A DNA stretch of 64,000 nucleotides from Pseudonocardia sp. N23 (GTDB lineage: Bacteria > Actinomycetota > Actinomycetes > Mycobacteriales > Pseudonocardiaceae): positions 1 to 64,000 of the forward strand of contig NZ_BEGX01000001.1 in NCBI RefSeq assembly GCF_002583555.1, written 5' to 3'. A program made the position numbers and the translations under genes. Each line of letters starts with the position of its first letter. The stretch's first letter is position 1. Below, in pieces: positions 49,874 to 58,647 of this stretch. Below the pieces are notes generated by a model. The model did not search any database, was not told where the DNA came from, and saw only the letters and a program-made list of their open reading frames with translations.

Positions 49874-50596
49874 ATGAGCGAGAAGACGGTTGCGCTGGTC
49901 ACCGGCGCGAACAAGGGGATCGGTCACGAGATCGCGGCGGGCCTGGGGGCACTCGGCCTGCGGGTCGGCGTCGGGGCGCGGGACGACGGTCGCCGCGAGG
50001 CCGCCGTCGAGAAGCTGCAGGCGGCGGGGGTGGACGTGTTCGGGGTGCCCCTCGACGTCACCGACGACGCGAGTGTCGCCGCGGCAGCCCGGCTCGTCGA
50101 GGAGCAGGAGGGCCGGCTCGACGTGCTGGTCAACAACGCCGCGATCACCGGCGGGATGCCGCAGGAGCCGACGCTGGTCGACCCCGCGACGGTGGCCACG
50201 GTCGTCGACACCAACGTGCTCGGGGTCATCCGGGTCACCAACGCGCTGCTGCCATTGCTGCGGCGGTCCCCGTCGCCGCGGATCGTGAACATGTCGAGCG
50301 GCGTCGGCTCGCTGACCCGGCAGACCCAGGGGGGCGAGACCGGCCCGATCTCGGCGGCCTACTCGCCGTCGAAGAGCTTCCTCAACGCGCTGACGATCCA
50401 GTACGCGAAGGAGCTGCGCGACACAAACATCCTGATCAACGCGGCCTGTCCGGGCTACGTCGCGACGGATCTCAACGGCCACCGCGGCCACCGGACCCCG
50501 GAGCAGGGCGCGGCCACCGCGATCCGGCTCGCCACCCTTCCCGACGGCGGCCCGACCGGAGGGTTCTTCGAGGACGACGGCGTCGTCCCCTGGTGA
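49874..50596 (+). CDS. SDR family NAD(P)-dependent oxidoreductase
   Basis: The 240-residue classical short-chain dehydrogenase has the cofactor motif TGANKGIG (residues 10-17), NNAA, VNMSSGVGSL with the catalytic Ser, YSPSKS with Tyr and Lys, and CPGYVATDLNG. The sequence NKGIGHEIA resembles the carbonyl reductase-like SDR group. The substrate is unknown. ATG 49874 fits. A LysR regulator is divergent upstream and probably controls it. Confidence 0.9.
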   Translation: MSEKTVALVTGANKGIGHEIAAGLGALGLRVGVGARDDGRREAAVEKLQAAGVDVFGVPLDVTDDASVAAAARLVEEQEGRLDVLVNNAAITGGMPQEPTLVDPATVATVVDTNVLGVIRVTNALLPLLRRSPSPRIVNMSSGVGSLTRQTQGGETGPISAAYSPSKSFLNALTIQYAKELRDTNILINAACPGYVATDLNGHRGHRTPEQGAATAIRLATLPDGGPTGGFFEDDGVVPW

Positions 50597-50597
50597 G

Positions 50598-50924
50598 TCA
50601 GGCGCGGTGGACGGTCACGACGCCGCGGTCGAGGTCGACATGCGTGCCGGGTGGCGCGCCGTCGGCCCCGTCGTCGCGGAGCATCGAGCGGGAGTGGCGC
50701 TCGTCGAGCTCGGCGCGCTTGGCGCCGGTGAAGAAGGCGTCGACCTCCTCGAACCCGATGCCCGACAACGGGAGCGACTGCGTCGGGGCGGACCCGGCGG
50801 ACCGCCGCCACGGCAGCAGGCTGCTCCGGCGGGCCCACAGGCCGAACCGCTCCAGTGCGACGAGCAGCACCAGCAGGCAGACGAGCCCGGGGATCGTCAG
50901 CGCGAGGAGCAGTCCGGGTCCCAT
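50598..50924 (-). CDS. DUF6191-like small membrane protein
   Basis: The 108-residue protein has one N-terminal membrane helix (GLLLALTIPGLVCLLVLLVALERFGLW), a basic stretch (ARRSSLLPWRR) and a hydrophilic domain with GIGFEEVDAFFTGAKRAELDERHSRSMLRDDGADGAPPGTHVDLD, similar to the actinobacterial DUF6191 family. ATG 50924 is chosen just before the helix. It converges with the SDR gene with a one-base gap. Function unknown. Confidence 0.75.
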   Translation of the reverse strand: MGPGLLLALTIPGLVCLLVLLVALERFGLWARRSSLLPWRRSAGSAPTQSLPLSGIGFEEVDAFFTGAKRAELDERHSRSMLRDDGADGAPPGTHVDLDRGVVTVHRA

Positions 50925-51090
50925 GTCCACAGCCTGCCCGGCCCGTGGCGGTCCGTCGAGGTCCGGGAGATCGAGCACGAGCCGGTGGCGTCGCCCGGCC
51001 GTCGTTCCTGCGTGATGACGTCGAGCGCGCGCCTTCGGGTGAGGCCGGGACCGGCCCGCGAGTCGTCCCCCCGGGTGCGACGCCCAGGTC

Positions 51091-51130
51091 GTGAGTGGCG
51101 ATAGTCGTCAGGGCGACCATCGCCACTCAC
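51091..51130. repeat. 40-nt hairpin repeat, copy 2
   Basis: The arms 51091-51108 (GTGAGTGGCGATAGTCGT) and 51113-51130 surround the tetraloop CAGG. Sixteen Watson-Crick pairs, one wobble and one mismatch form. Relative to copy 3 the pair at arm position 6 changes from C-G to T-A, a compensatory change. It lies in the divergent gap upstream of the HhH protein gene, so it is not simply a terminator. Confidence 0.85.
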
Positions 51131-51161
51131 AGGGCGTGTCGCGGACGAGCAGGGGGCTTTC

Positions 51162-51380
51162 GTGGACGAGACGGGCAGCACCGACGGTACAGACAGCACC
51201 GACCTGCCACGCGGCATCGGGCGGCCGGCGACGCGCGCGCTGGTGCTGGCCGGCTACACGCGGCTGGCGCAGCTCGACGAGGTGCCCGCCACGGACCTGC
51301 TTGCGCTGCACGGCGTGGGGCCCAAGGCGATCCGGGTGCTGACCGAGGCACTGGCGGAACGCGGGATGGCACTGGGCTGA
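51162..51380 (+). CDS. Small helix-hairpin-helix protein
   Basis: The 72-residue protein starts at GTG 51162 with a Thr/Asp-rich head. The rest is a helix-hairpin-helix domain like the RNA polymerase alpha C-terminal or PolB-type HhH: GIGRPATRALVLAGYTRLAQLDEVPATDLLALHGVGPKAIRVLTEAL, with the LHGVGPKAI hairpin. It may bind DNA or serve as a protein adaptor. The start is preceded by only a weak ribosome binding site. Confidence 0.75.
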   Translation: MDETGSTDGTDSTDLPRGIGRPATRALVLAGYTRLAQLDEVPATDLLALHGVGPKAIRVLTEALAERGMALG

Positions 51381-51431
51381 CGCACCGCCGTGGCGCCGGC
51401 CCTCGTCGGGACCGGCGCCGCGGGTCGGATG

Positions 51432-52241
51432 TCAGCTCGTGGCGGCGGCGGTCCGGGAGGCGTGCGCGCCGCGATGGCCGGGGGTCGGGGCCGGGTCGTC
51501 GCCGTCGCGCGGCGCCGGTGCGGTCTGCCCGAGCTCCTTGCCCAGCACGCCGGCGAGGCGGCTCAGCTCGCCACGGACGTCGTCCTGCAGCGAGGCCAGG
51601 CGCGCCACCTCCTGCGTCGCCTTCTCCTCACGACGCAGCGCGACCTGCTCGGCGCGCTTACAGGTCTCCTCGGCCGCGGCCTCGGACTCCTTGCGCAGCC
51701 GCTCGGCGGCGCGGGTCGCGGTGGAGTGCAGCTCGTCCGCCTGCTCGCGGGCCGCGGCCAGCTGGTCGGCGATCTGCTGCTCCCGGTCCTGCAGCTCGCT
51801 CGCCCGCTGCGCGGCCTGCTGCTCCATCAGCGACGCCCGGCTGATCAGGCTCTGCTCGACCTCGTGACGGTGGTGCTCGGCCTCGGTGCGCGCCTTCTCG
51901 ACGATGGCCGACGCCTCCCGGGACGCGTTGGCGCGCAGCTCCGTCGCCTCCTGCTCGGCCAGGCGCAGCAGCTTCTCGGCGCGGAACCCGAAGCCCTCCT
52001 CGGCAGGCGGCGCGGCCTCTGGGGCGGGCCGGCTGCGGGCATCACGCAGCTCGCGCTCGGTGGCCTCGGCGTGCTCGGTCGCCAGCCGCAGCTTCCGCTG
52101 CCCCTCGGCCACGTCGGTGTGCAGCCGGTTCAACTTCTCCACCAGCTCCGTGACGTACTCGTCCACCTGCCGCCGCTCGTACCCGCGCATGGCGGTCGGA
52201 AACGGGGGCACGTTCTCGGTCGTGGGGATCGGTCCGGTCAC
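51432..52241 (-). CDS. DivIVA-domain coiled-coil protein
   Basis: The 269-residue protein begins with a DivIVA-like N-terminal domain (PPFPTAMRGYERRQVDEYVTELVEKLNRL), which in this family senses membrane curvature. A long coiled coil from about 30 to 245 is rich in Ala, Glu, Arg and Gln. It ends with a charged tail. It is shorter than Wag31 relatives of polar growth and resembles actinomycete filament-forming paralogues. GTG 52241 is chosen; the only later candidate is ATG 52190. A role in cell shape or polarity is inferred. Confidence 0.82.
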   Translation of the reverse strand: MTGPIPTTENVPPFPTAMRGYERRQVDEYVTELVEKLNRLHTDVAEGQRKLRLATEHAEATERELRDARSRPAPEAAPPAEEGFGFRAEKLLRLAEQEATELRANASREASAIVEKARTEAEHHRHEVEQSLISRASLMEQQAAQRASELQDREQQIADQLAAAREQADELHSTATRAAERLRKESEAAAEETCKRAEQVALRREEKATQEVARLASLQDDVRGELSRLAGVLGKELGQTAPAPRDGDDPAPTPGHRGAHASRTAAATS

Positions 52242-52541
52242 AGAGGTGTTCCTCCTGGGCGGCGGGGTGTCCGGCACCTCGCACGGCGGACGTACGGATC
52301 CTGCGACGGGCTGACCTGCCCGTCGTCGGGTGGGCTGCCGGGGGAGCGGCGCGGAACCGGAACGCCCGGTTCCGCCTGGGATGTCGACGGTTCGCGTCGC
52401 TACGTTATCCATTCCGCGAGGGTCGGCCGCCAGGTCCGATCGGCGGAATCCTGCTGGCGACGAACGGCGGCATCGACGCCGTGTCGGAACGAATGAGGCA
52501 GCCTGTCGTCGACGGACGGTGCCGAAGGGGGAGCAACGGTG
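52242..52541. other. 300-bp divergent intergenic region
   Basis: This holds the promoters of the DivIVA-like gene (minus strand) and larA (plus strand). I see no RNA gene, repeat or clear operator in it. Confidence 0.5.
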
Positions 52542-53816
52542 ATGCAGCGGCGGGTTCGGCTCGCGTACGGACACGACGGTCTGGAGGTGGACCTGCCCGC
52601 GGCGCGCACGACCGTCGTCGAACCCCGGCACCTCACCGTGACGACGCCCCCGGAGCGTCTCGTCCGCGACGCGCTGCGCGCACCGGTGGCGGGGCCGCCG
52701 CTGCGGGAGGTCGTGCGGCCGGGGCAGAGTGTCGCCATCTCGATCTGCGACGGCACCCGTCCGCAGCCGCGGGAGCTGATGCTCACCGAGATCTTCGCCG
52801 AGCTCGAAGGCGTCCTGCGGCCCGACGACGTCACGATCATGATCGCCACCGGCACCCACCGCGGCAACACCGACGACGAGCTCCGCGCCATGCTGGGCGA
52901 GGAGATCCTCGGGACCTACCGCGTCCTCAACCACGACGCCCGCGACGACTCCACCCTGGTGTGGCGAGGCCGCCACGGCGCCGACGTGCCCGTGTGGCTG
53001 GCGCGGGACTGGGTGGAGGCCGACGTCCGGATCACGACGGGGTTCGTCGAGCCGCACTTCTTCGCCGGGTTCAGCGGTGGTCCGAAGCTCGTCGCGCCCG
53101 GGCTCGCGGCGCTGGAGACCGTCCTGACCCTGCACGACGCACGCCGCATCGGGGACCCGAAGGCGATCTGGGGGATCTGCGAGGGCAACCCGGTCCACGA
53201 CGACGTGCGTGCCATCGCCGCGGCCACCGGCGTCGACTTCGCCTGCGACGTCATCCTCGACCGCGACCAGCGCGTCGTCGCCGCGTTCGGCGGTGAGGTG
53301 CTCGCGATGCACGCCGTCGCCCGCGAGGAGGCCCGCCGGGTCGCGATGGTGCCCGTCGACGGGCTGTTCGACGTCGTCGTCACCACCAACGCCGGGCACC
53401 CGCTCGACCAGAACCTCTACCAGGCGGTGAAGGGCATGTCCGCGGCTGCGACGGTCGTGCGGCCGGGCGGGCGGATCGTCTGCGCGGCGGAGTGCCGCGA
53501 CGGGTTCCCCGACCACGGCTCGTTCCGCGAGGTGCTGGCCTCGGCCGACTCGCCGCGGGCGCTGCTGGACTCCATCGCCGCGCGGGAGAGGACGGTGCCC
53601 GACCAGTGGCAGGTGCAGGTGCTCGCCCGGGTGCTCGACCGCGCACAGGTGGCCGTCCACACCGGGTTCCTCGATGCCGACGACCTCCGCTCCGCACACC
53701 TGCTGCCCTGCCCGGACGTGGGGGAGGCGGTCGACGAGGCGCTCGCCGCCGCGGGCCCCGGGGCCCGTGTCTGCGTGCTCCCGGAGGGCCCGCTCACGCT
53801 GCCCTATGTCGCCTGA
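52542..53816 (+). CDS. larA: Nickel-dependent lactate racemase family protein (LarA-like)
   Basis: LarA-type racemases epimerise 2-hydroxy acids with a nickel-pincer nucleotide bound to Lys and His. The 424-residue protein has SICDGTRPQPR, IATGTHRGN with the first catalytic His, EPHFFAGFSGGPKLVAPGL with the second His and the pincer-linking Lys, and LHDARRIGDP with another family His. The cofactor genes larB, larC and larE are not in the window. ATG 52542 is preferred over the in-frame GTG 52539 because GGGGGAG lies about 9 bases upstream. The substrate may be an acid other than lactate. Confidence 0.85.
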   Translation: MQRRVRLAYGHDGLEVDLPAARTTVVEPRHLTVTTPPERLVRDALRAPVAGPPLREVVRPGQSVAISICDGTRPQPRELMLTEIFAELEGVLRPDDVTIMIATGTHRGNTDDELRAMLGEEILGTYRVLNHDARDDSTLVWRGRHGADVPVWLARDWVEADVRITTGFVEPHFFAGFSGGPKLVAPGLAALETVLTLHDARRIGDPKAIWGICEGNPVHDDVRAIAAATGVDFACDVILDRDQRVVAAFGGEVLAMHAVAREEARRVAMVPVDGLFDVVVTTNAGHPLDQNLYQAVKGMSAAATVVRPGGRIVCAAECRDGFPDHGSFREVLASADSPRALLDSIAARERTVPDQWQVQVLARVLDRAQVAVHTGFLDADDLRSAHLLPCPDVGEAVDEALAAAGPGARVCVLPEGPLTLPYVA

Positions 53817-53953
53817 CACCCGGCCAGCCGCGGAGCAGTGACAACCTGCGCCGCTGCGGCGGAACGGCCCGCCTCCGGCACCCACGAGGTCGGCCTGGGC
53901 GGTTGCTCGTACCGACGCCGACGGGCCCGGGCAGGCAGGGAAGGATGGACCTC

Positions 53954-54190
53954 ATGTCCAGCAGGTCCCCGATCCGTGCCGTCCCCATCCGCGAGGAGCC
54001 GATCCGGCTCGGCCAGTTCCTCAAGCTCGCGGGCCTCGCCGAGGACGGTGTGCACGCCCGGGAGCTGGTGGAGGCCGAGGAGGTGCAGGTCAACGGCCGC
54101 TTGGAGACCCGGCGCGGCGCGCAGCTGCGGGCGGGCGACGTCGTCGCGGTCGGCGACGAGCGGGCCCGGCCGGTCGTCGAGGAGAGCTGA
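53954..54190 (+). CDS. Small S4-domain RNA-binding protein (YbcJ-like)
   Basis: The 78-residue protein is almost entirely one S4 domain: IRLGQFLKLAGLAEDGVHARELVEAEEVQVNGRLETRRGAQLRAGDVVAVGDE. Such stand-alone S4 proteins bind structured RNA, probably ribosomal. ATG 53954 is preferred to ATG 53945 since AAGGA (53941-53945) is at the right distance. It converges with the acyltransferase gene (4-bp gap). Confidence 0.85.
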   Translation: MSSRSPIRAVPIREEPIRLGQFLKLAGLAEDGVHARELVEAEEVQVNGRLETRRGAQLRAGDVVAVGDERARPVVEES

Positions 54191-54194
54191 CGGG

Positions 54195-56225
54195 TTACCA
54201 GCCCATCGCGGCGACGATCCGCTGCTCCACGACGGGTGCCATCGACGCCGTGAACGTCGCGCTCAGGTGGTTGTCGTCCATGTAGACCCACACGTTGCCG
54301 ATCTCGGCGGGGCACTGCCCGTCCGGCGCGCACATGAGGTCGCTGAAGTCGAGGAACCGTACGTCGGCGGGCACCCCGGGGGCTCCGGCCCAGCTCGGGA
54401 CCTCCGGGTACCAGGCGTTGCGCTCGGCACCGCACTGCGGGGCGCCGCGGCCGTTCTCCGCGACGCAGTCGGCCGGGCGGAAGTCGAAGCGTGGGTTGTC
54501 GCGCACCGCGAGGACGGGGATGCCGGCGCCGGCGAGCCGGCTCCACGCCTCGACGTAGCCGGGCGGGGTGGCCTCGGTGAGCCCGGTGCGGACCTCCCGG
54601 CTGCCCATGGTGAAGACGACGTCGGGGTGCAGCTCGACGACTGCCGGGACCAGGGCGGTGTTCCAGGCCAGGCACTCGGCGGAGCCCGGGTCGGTCTCCG
54701 AGGCCGTCGAGAACGGGCACGCGCCCTTGAGGAACGTCGTGATCTCCCAGCGGTTCTGCCGCGCGATCGGCTGCAGCGCACCGAGGTACTGCTGGGAGTG
54801 CGAGTCGCCGACCACGACGACGCGTCGCTGCGGGGGGCCGTCGGCGGGGAGCGTGCACGACTCCAGCGGCGGGTGGAGAGGATCGGCTCCGCACGTCCAC
54901 GGGCTGTCGGTGCGGCCCCAGTCCTCACCGAGGGAGACCATGGGCGGCAACGGTTCGACGGGCTCGTCGGACGCCGCGACCGCGGTGTAACCCGGGACCA
55001 GGGCCATCGCGCCCGGATGCGTGGCGTCGCCGATCACGGCGCCGTGGTCCGCCCGCACCATCGCGACGCCCTGCCATGCCCCGGTGGCGAGCAGGACGAG
55101 GACCACCGCGACCGCGCCGAGGCGGTACTGCGCGCGGCGGCTCTCGTGCCGCAGGCGCATCGGTTCCTCGACCACGTGGTAGGTGATCATCGCGAGCAGA
55201 AGCGACAGCACGATGACGAATGTGCCGCCCTCCAGCCCCGCCGACGGCTCGCCGGTCAGGGCGAGGAAGAACAGCAGCACCGGCCAGTGCCACAGGTAGA
55301 GCGAGTAGCTGATGTTGCCGAGGTAGCGCAGCGGTGCCGTCGACAGCAGCCGGTCGGCGCCGCGGGGGCTCCCGGTGGCCCCGGCCAGCAGCACGAGGGC
55401 GGCCGCGCCCGTCGGCCACAGGGCGGCGTAGCCGGGGAATACGCTGCCGACCTGCAGCACCGCCCCGCACGCCACCAGTCCGAGCACGCCGAGCCAGCCC
55501 AGCAGCACCCGGACCCGCGCGGGCAGGTCGACGCGGTCGATCCACAGCGCGAGCAGGCCGCCGAGCGCGAACTCCCACACGCGGGTCAGCGAGTGGAAGT
55601 AGGCGAGCGGCTGGTCGAGCGTGGTGAGGACGACGGAGTAGGCCAGCGACACGCCGAACAGGGCGGCGAGGACGCGGGTCAGCGTCCGGTCGAGCCGGTC
55701 GCGGCCGGCGACGAGCACGACCCCGGCGATCAGCAGCGGCCACACGACGTAGAACTGCACCTGGATCGACAGCGACCAGAAGTGCTGCACGACGCTGGCC
55801 GTGTTGTGCTGCGCCGAGTAGTCGACGGAGTCGGCCGCGAGCCGCCAGTTCTCCAGGAAGAAGGCCGAGGCGACGACCTCGCGGACCGTCTGGACCCAGC
55901 GGGCCTCGGGCAGGATCGCCAGGCCGGCGACGACCGTCGCGACAAGGACGACGGCCACGGCGGGGACCAGCCGGGCGATCTGGCGACCCCAGTTGCGGGT
56001 GATCGGCACGCTGCCGCGCTGCGCGGACCGGTACAGCTGGCCGGTGATCAGGAACCCGGAGACGAGGAAGAAGACGTCGACGCCGCCGGAGATCCGGTCG
56101 AACCACACGTGGTAGACGACGACGAGGCCGACGGCCAAGGCGCGCAGGCCCTGCAGCTCCGGCCGGTAGCGTCGCTCGCTCCGGACGTCCGTCGTGCCGA
56201 CGGGCGGGGCGGGCATGGCGGTCAT
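54195..56225 (-). CDS. Acyltransferase-3 membrane protein with C-terminal SGNH domain (OafA-like)
   Basis: The 676-residue protein starts with an acyltransferase-3 domain of about ten membrane helices: RYRPELQGLRALAVGLVVVYHV with the catalytic His, GVDVFFLVSGFLITGQL, YSLYLWHWPVLLFF. The extracytoplasmic C-terminal half is an SGNH hydrolase-like domain with VVVGDSHSQQYLG (Ser) and DDNHLSATF (His). This combination O-acetylates surface polysaccharides or peptidoglycan; the acceptor here is unknown. ATG 56225 (MTAMPAPP) is chosen; 56216 and 56255 are also possible. Confidence 0.9.
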   Translation of the reverse strand: MTAMPAPPVGTTDVRSERRYRPELQGLRALAVGLVVVYHVWFDRISGGVDVFFLVSGFLITGQLYRSAQRGSVPITRNWGRQIARLVPAVAVVLVATVVAGLAILPEARWVQTVREVVASAFFLENWRLAADSVDYSAQHNTASVVQHFWSLSIQVQFYVVWPLLIAGVVLVAGRDRLDRTLTRVLAALFGVSLAYSVVLTTLDQPLAYFHSLTRVWEFALGGLLALWIDRVDLPARVRVLLGWLGVLGLVACGAVLQVGSVFPGYAALWPTGAAALVLLAGATGSPRGADRLLSTAPLRYLGNISYSLYLWHWPVLLFFLALTGEPSAGLEGGTFVIVLSLLLAMITYHVVEEPMRLRHESRRAQYRLGAVAVVLVLLATGAWQGVAMVRADHGAVIGDATHPGAMALVPGYTAVAASDEPVEPLPPMVSLGEDWGRTDSPWTCGADPLHPPLESCTLPADGPPQRRVVVVGDSHSQQYLGALQPIARQNRWEITTFLKGACPFSTASETDPGSAECLAWNTALVPAVVELHPDVVFTMGSREVRTGLTEATPPGYVEAWSRLAGAGIPVLAVRDNPRFDFRPADCVAENGRGAPQCGAERNAWYPEVPSWAGAPGVPADVRFLDFSDLMCAPDGQCPAEIGNVWVYMDDNHLSATFTASMAPVVEQRIVAAMGW

Positions 56226-56334
56226 CGCCGCCGATTCTCGCATCCGGGGGATCACTGCGCGTCTCGGAGGTGTGACGGAGAGGTTGCGTCACCCGAGCCG
56301 GCAGCGTGCGCCCATGATCAGCGGGCAGGGGCGA

Positions 56335-57327
56335 TCAATAACCGATGTACTGGCCGAGGTGGTTGCTGCGGCCGCCGGACGTCAGCGTGTCGACGCCGTA
56401 CGTGGCGATCATGTAGCGGACACCCGCGGTGATGTTGGCGACCGGGTCGGTGATCGACCGGTTGGCCACGCTCGGGTGCACGAACTTGCGGAAGGTCGAC
56501 GGGATCGTCTGCATGAGGCCTTCGGAGGGCGTCCCCCGGGCCGCGTTGGCGTCCCAGTTGTTGATCGCGCGCGGGTTGCCGCCCGACTCCGCCATGATGA
56601 TCTTCTTGACGCCCGGGGCGTACGACTGCGGCAGCTCCATGATCCGCAGCGCCTCGGCGATCCAGCCGTCGAGCCCGCCCTTGGCGACGATCTCGTCGAT
56701 CCGGGCGTTCTCCGCCGCGTCGCGAGCCGCCTGCGCGTGCAGTTCGGCGAGCTGGTCGGCGAGCTTGCCACCCTTGTCGAGCGCGGCGATGTCGGGGTCG
56801 GCGGGGGTGCCGACCCCGGTGTCGTCGGTGTTGATCACGAACGCGACCGGGGACAGCGTGCCGATGTTCGACGAGCTGCGGACCGGTGCCGTGTCGACCG
56901 GGAGCGTCATCGAGTTCGAGGCCAGCGACGTCGGGATCTCGGCCGCGTCGGCGCTGGGCTGCAGTGCGCCGGTCGTCGTGGGCATGACGAGAGCGAAGGC
57001 GCCTGTGCTGATGACGCCGACGGCCGCGCCGAGGGCAGCGGTCGTGTGCGCGGCAGTGCGCCTGGCCGACTCTGTGACGAGTGGCCGCCGGGCAGTCTGG
57101 TGCCGCGTGGAGGTCCGGTTCGGGGCCGGGACCACTGGCACCTGCCTGCCGCCTGGGGAGCGGTGGCTGGGCAAGTCGTGTCCTTCCGCGATCAGCCGGT
57201 CATCGGGACGGACGTCCGGTTCGGGGGCCCGGGGAGCCGGTGGGGAGTCCGGCTCGGTGTCCGCTCGTGATCGGATCGTGACTGCTCCGGGGACATTACG
57301 GAAGGTGAGCGAGAGGAGACAAGGCAC
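56335..57327 (-). CDS. Secreted lytic transglycosylase-like (SLT) protein
   Basis: The C-terminal 100 residues are an SLT/goose-lysozyme-like domain: KKIIMAESGGNPRAINNWDANAARGTPSEGLMQTIPSTFRKF with the catalytic Glu in AESGG, then NITAGVRYMIATYG. It cleaves peptidoglycan glycan strands. A hydrophobic export segment (TTAALGAAVGVISTGAFALVM) lies at about residue 93 if the GTG at 57327 is used, or about residue 33 from the alternative GTG at 57141. The latter suits a signal peptide better, but G/C-rich third positions continue upstream of it, so the start is uncertain. The middle part is a low-complexity linker and short coiled coil. Confidence 0.8.
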   Translation of the reverse strand: MPCLLSLTFRNVPGAVTIRSRADTEPDSPPAPRAPEPDVRPDDRLIAEGHDLPSHRSPGGRQVPVVPAPNRTSTRHQTARRPLVTESARRTAAHTTAALGAAVGVISTGAFALVMPTTTGALQPSADAAEIPTSLASNSMTLPVDTAPVRSSSNIGTLSPVAFVINTDDTGVGTPADPDIAALDKGGKLADQLAELHAQAARDAAENARIDEIVAKGGLDGWIAEALRIMELPQSYAPGVKKIIMAESGGNPRAINNWDANAARGTPSEGLMQTIPSTFRKFVHPSVANRSITDPVANITAGVRYMIATYGVDTLTSGGRSNHLGQYIGY

Positions 57328-57520
57328 AGGGCTGCCTGTCGGCGCTCGTCACCTGCCGCTCGCCCGGACCGCCGCACGACGGTCGGTCGCCCATGATCCG
57401 CGACGAACGGTCACCGAGCGCGGCCGGCGGTCGTTTCCGCTGCAACCGTCGCGTCGTCGATGATCACCCGTCGCGCCGTTCGCCGCCACCGGTCCAGTGT
57501 GGCCGGAGGCCCGGGGCCGT

Positions 57521-57592
57521 CCCACCGCCGATCACCTGGACGGCCCCACCGCCGATCACCCGGGCGGCGCCGCCGCCGATCACGCGAGCAGC
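57521..57592. repeat. Three 24-bp tandem repeats overlapping the end of the queA-like gene
   Basis: The units at 57521, 57545 and 57569 share the core CCGCCGATCAC. The third unit contains the stop codon of the QueA-like gene (57580-57582). The rest of the 250-bp gap before the SLT gene start shows nothing else. Confidence 0.8.
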
Positions 57593-58647
57593 AGGCAGCT
57601 GTCGCCGAACTCGTGCCACAGGTATCCCTCCGCGAGCGCGGCCTCGTAGGCCGCGGCGACCGTGTCCCGCCCGGCGACGGCCTCCAGCAGCAGCAGGTGC
57701 GAGGCCTGCGGCTCGTGCCAGCCCGTCACCAGCCCGTCGACGGTTCGCGCCGGCCGCCCCGGGCCCAGGACCAGGTCGGTCCAGCCGCTGCCCGCGCGGA
57801 CCGACCCGTCCTCGGCGGCGACCGTCTCCAGAGCGCGGGTGACGGTCGTCCCGACCGCGACGACCCGCCTGCGCGCGGCGCGCGCCGCGTTGACGGCGTC
57901 GGCGGTGCGGGCCGGGACGCGGTAGCGCTCGGGCAGCGGTGTCTCGCCGGCCTCGAGCGACGAGACGCCCGTGTGCAGGACGACCTCGGCCACCCCGACG
58001 CCCCGCGCGGCAAGCCTGCGCAGCACGTCGCGGGTGAGTGGGCGGCCGGCGCTGGGCATCTCGGCGCTGGGGAACCCGGTGCCGGCGAAGTCCCTGTCCG
58101 GCCGCGAGACCACTGTGCGGAAGTCGGCGATCGACGGGGCCGTCCGCAGGTGGGAGTAGGTGATCGGGCGGCCGATGCGTTCGAGCCAGGCCGGTAGCGA
58201 CCCGCCCGCGCCGATCGTCGCACACCACAGCCTGCTCGTCGCAGCCCTCGGGTCCGGGTACGCGGCCACGAGCACGGCGGCCGCGCCGCACGGCAGCGTC
58301 AGCACCTCGCCGGGGCTGCCGTCGTGCACCCGCTCGCGATCCGGGGTGCGCAGCTCGACGACCCAGCGACCGGGGTCGTCGGGTACCGGCCCGCTGACGT
58401 GGACGGTGACGGGCCGGCCGTCGGCGCGGGTGCCGTCGACGGCGGCGGGTGCGGTCGTAGAGGTGTTGACGACGAGCACGTCGCCCGGCGCCAGGGCCGA
58501 CGGCAGGTCGCGGAACCGGCGGTGCCGGACGGGTACGCCGGGGCGGGCGACGAGCAGCCGCACCCCGTCGCGGGGCACACCGCGCGCCTCCGGCGGCTCG
58601 GTGGCCGACAGCCGGTCGGGCAGGACGAACGAGAGGGGCGCGGTCAT
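57580..58647 (-). CDS. S-adenosylmethionine:tRNA ribosyltransferase-isomerase (QueA)-like protein
   Basis: QueA moves the ribosyl part of SAM onto 7-aminomethyl-deazaguanine in tRNA, late in queuosine synthesis. The 355-residue protein has family features: FRDLPSALAPGDVLVVNTSTTAPAA, GRPITYSHL, EVVLHTGVSSLEAGE and VVAVGTTVTRALE. No other queuosine gene is near, and the usual PERYQT-type context is PERYRVPARTA. It may be a divergent paralogue with another role. The start ATG overlaps the SDR gene stop (TGATG), so the two form an operon facing SoxR. Confidence 0.78.
   Translation of the reverse strand: MTAPLSFVLPDRLSATEPPEARGVPRDGVRLLVARPGVPVRHRRFRDLPSALAPGDVLVVNTSTTAPAAVDGTRADGRPVTVHVSGPVPDDPGRWVVELRTPDRERVHDGSPGEVLTLPCGAAAVLVAAYPDPRAATSRLWCATIGAGGSLPAWLERIGRPITYSHLRTAPSIADFRTVVSRPDRDFAGTGFPSAEMPSAGRPLTRDVLRRLAARGVGVAEVVLHTGVSSLEAGETPLPERYRVPARTADAVNAARAARRRVVAVGTTVTRALETVAAEDGSVRAGSGWTDLVLGPGRPARTVDGLVTGWHEPQASHLLLLEAVAGRDTVAAAYEAALAEGYLWHEFGDSCLLLA

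Noticed and set aside
57141..57330. A c-di-AMP (ydaO-type) riboswitch in front of the SLT gene
   Set aside because: Such riboswitches precede SLT and Rpf genes in actinobacteria, so I looked for the conserved core sequences on the minus strand and did not find them. G/C-rich third positions suggest coding instead.
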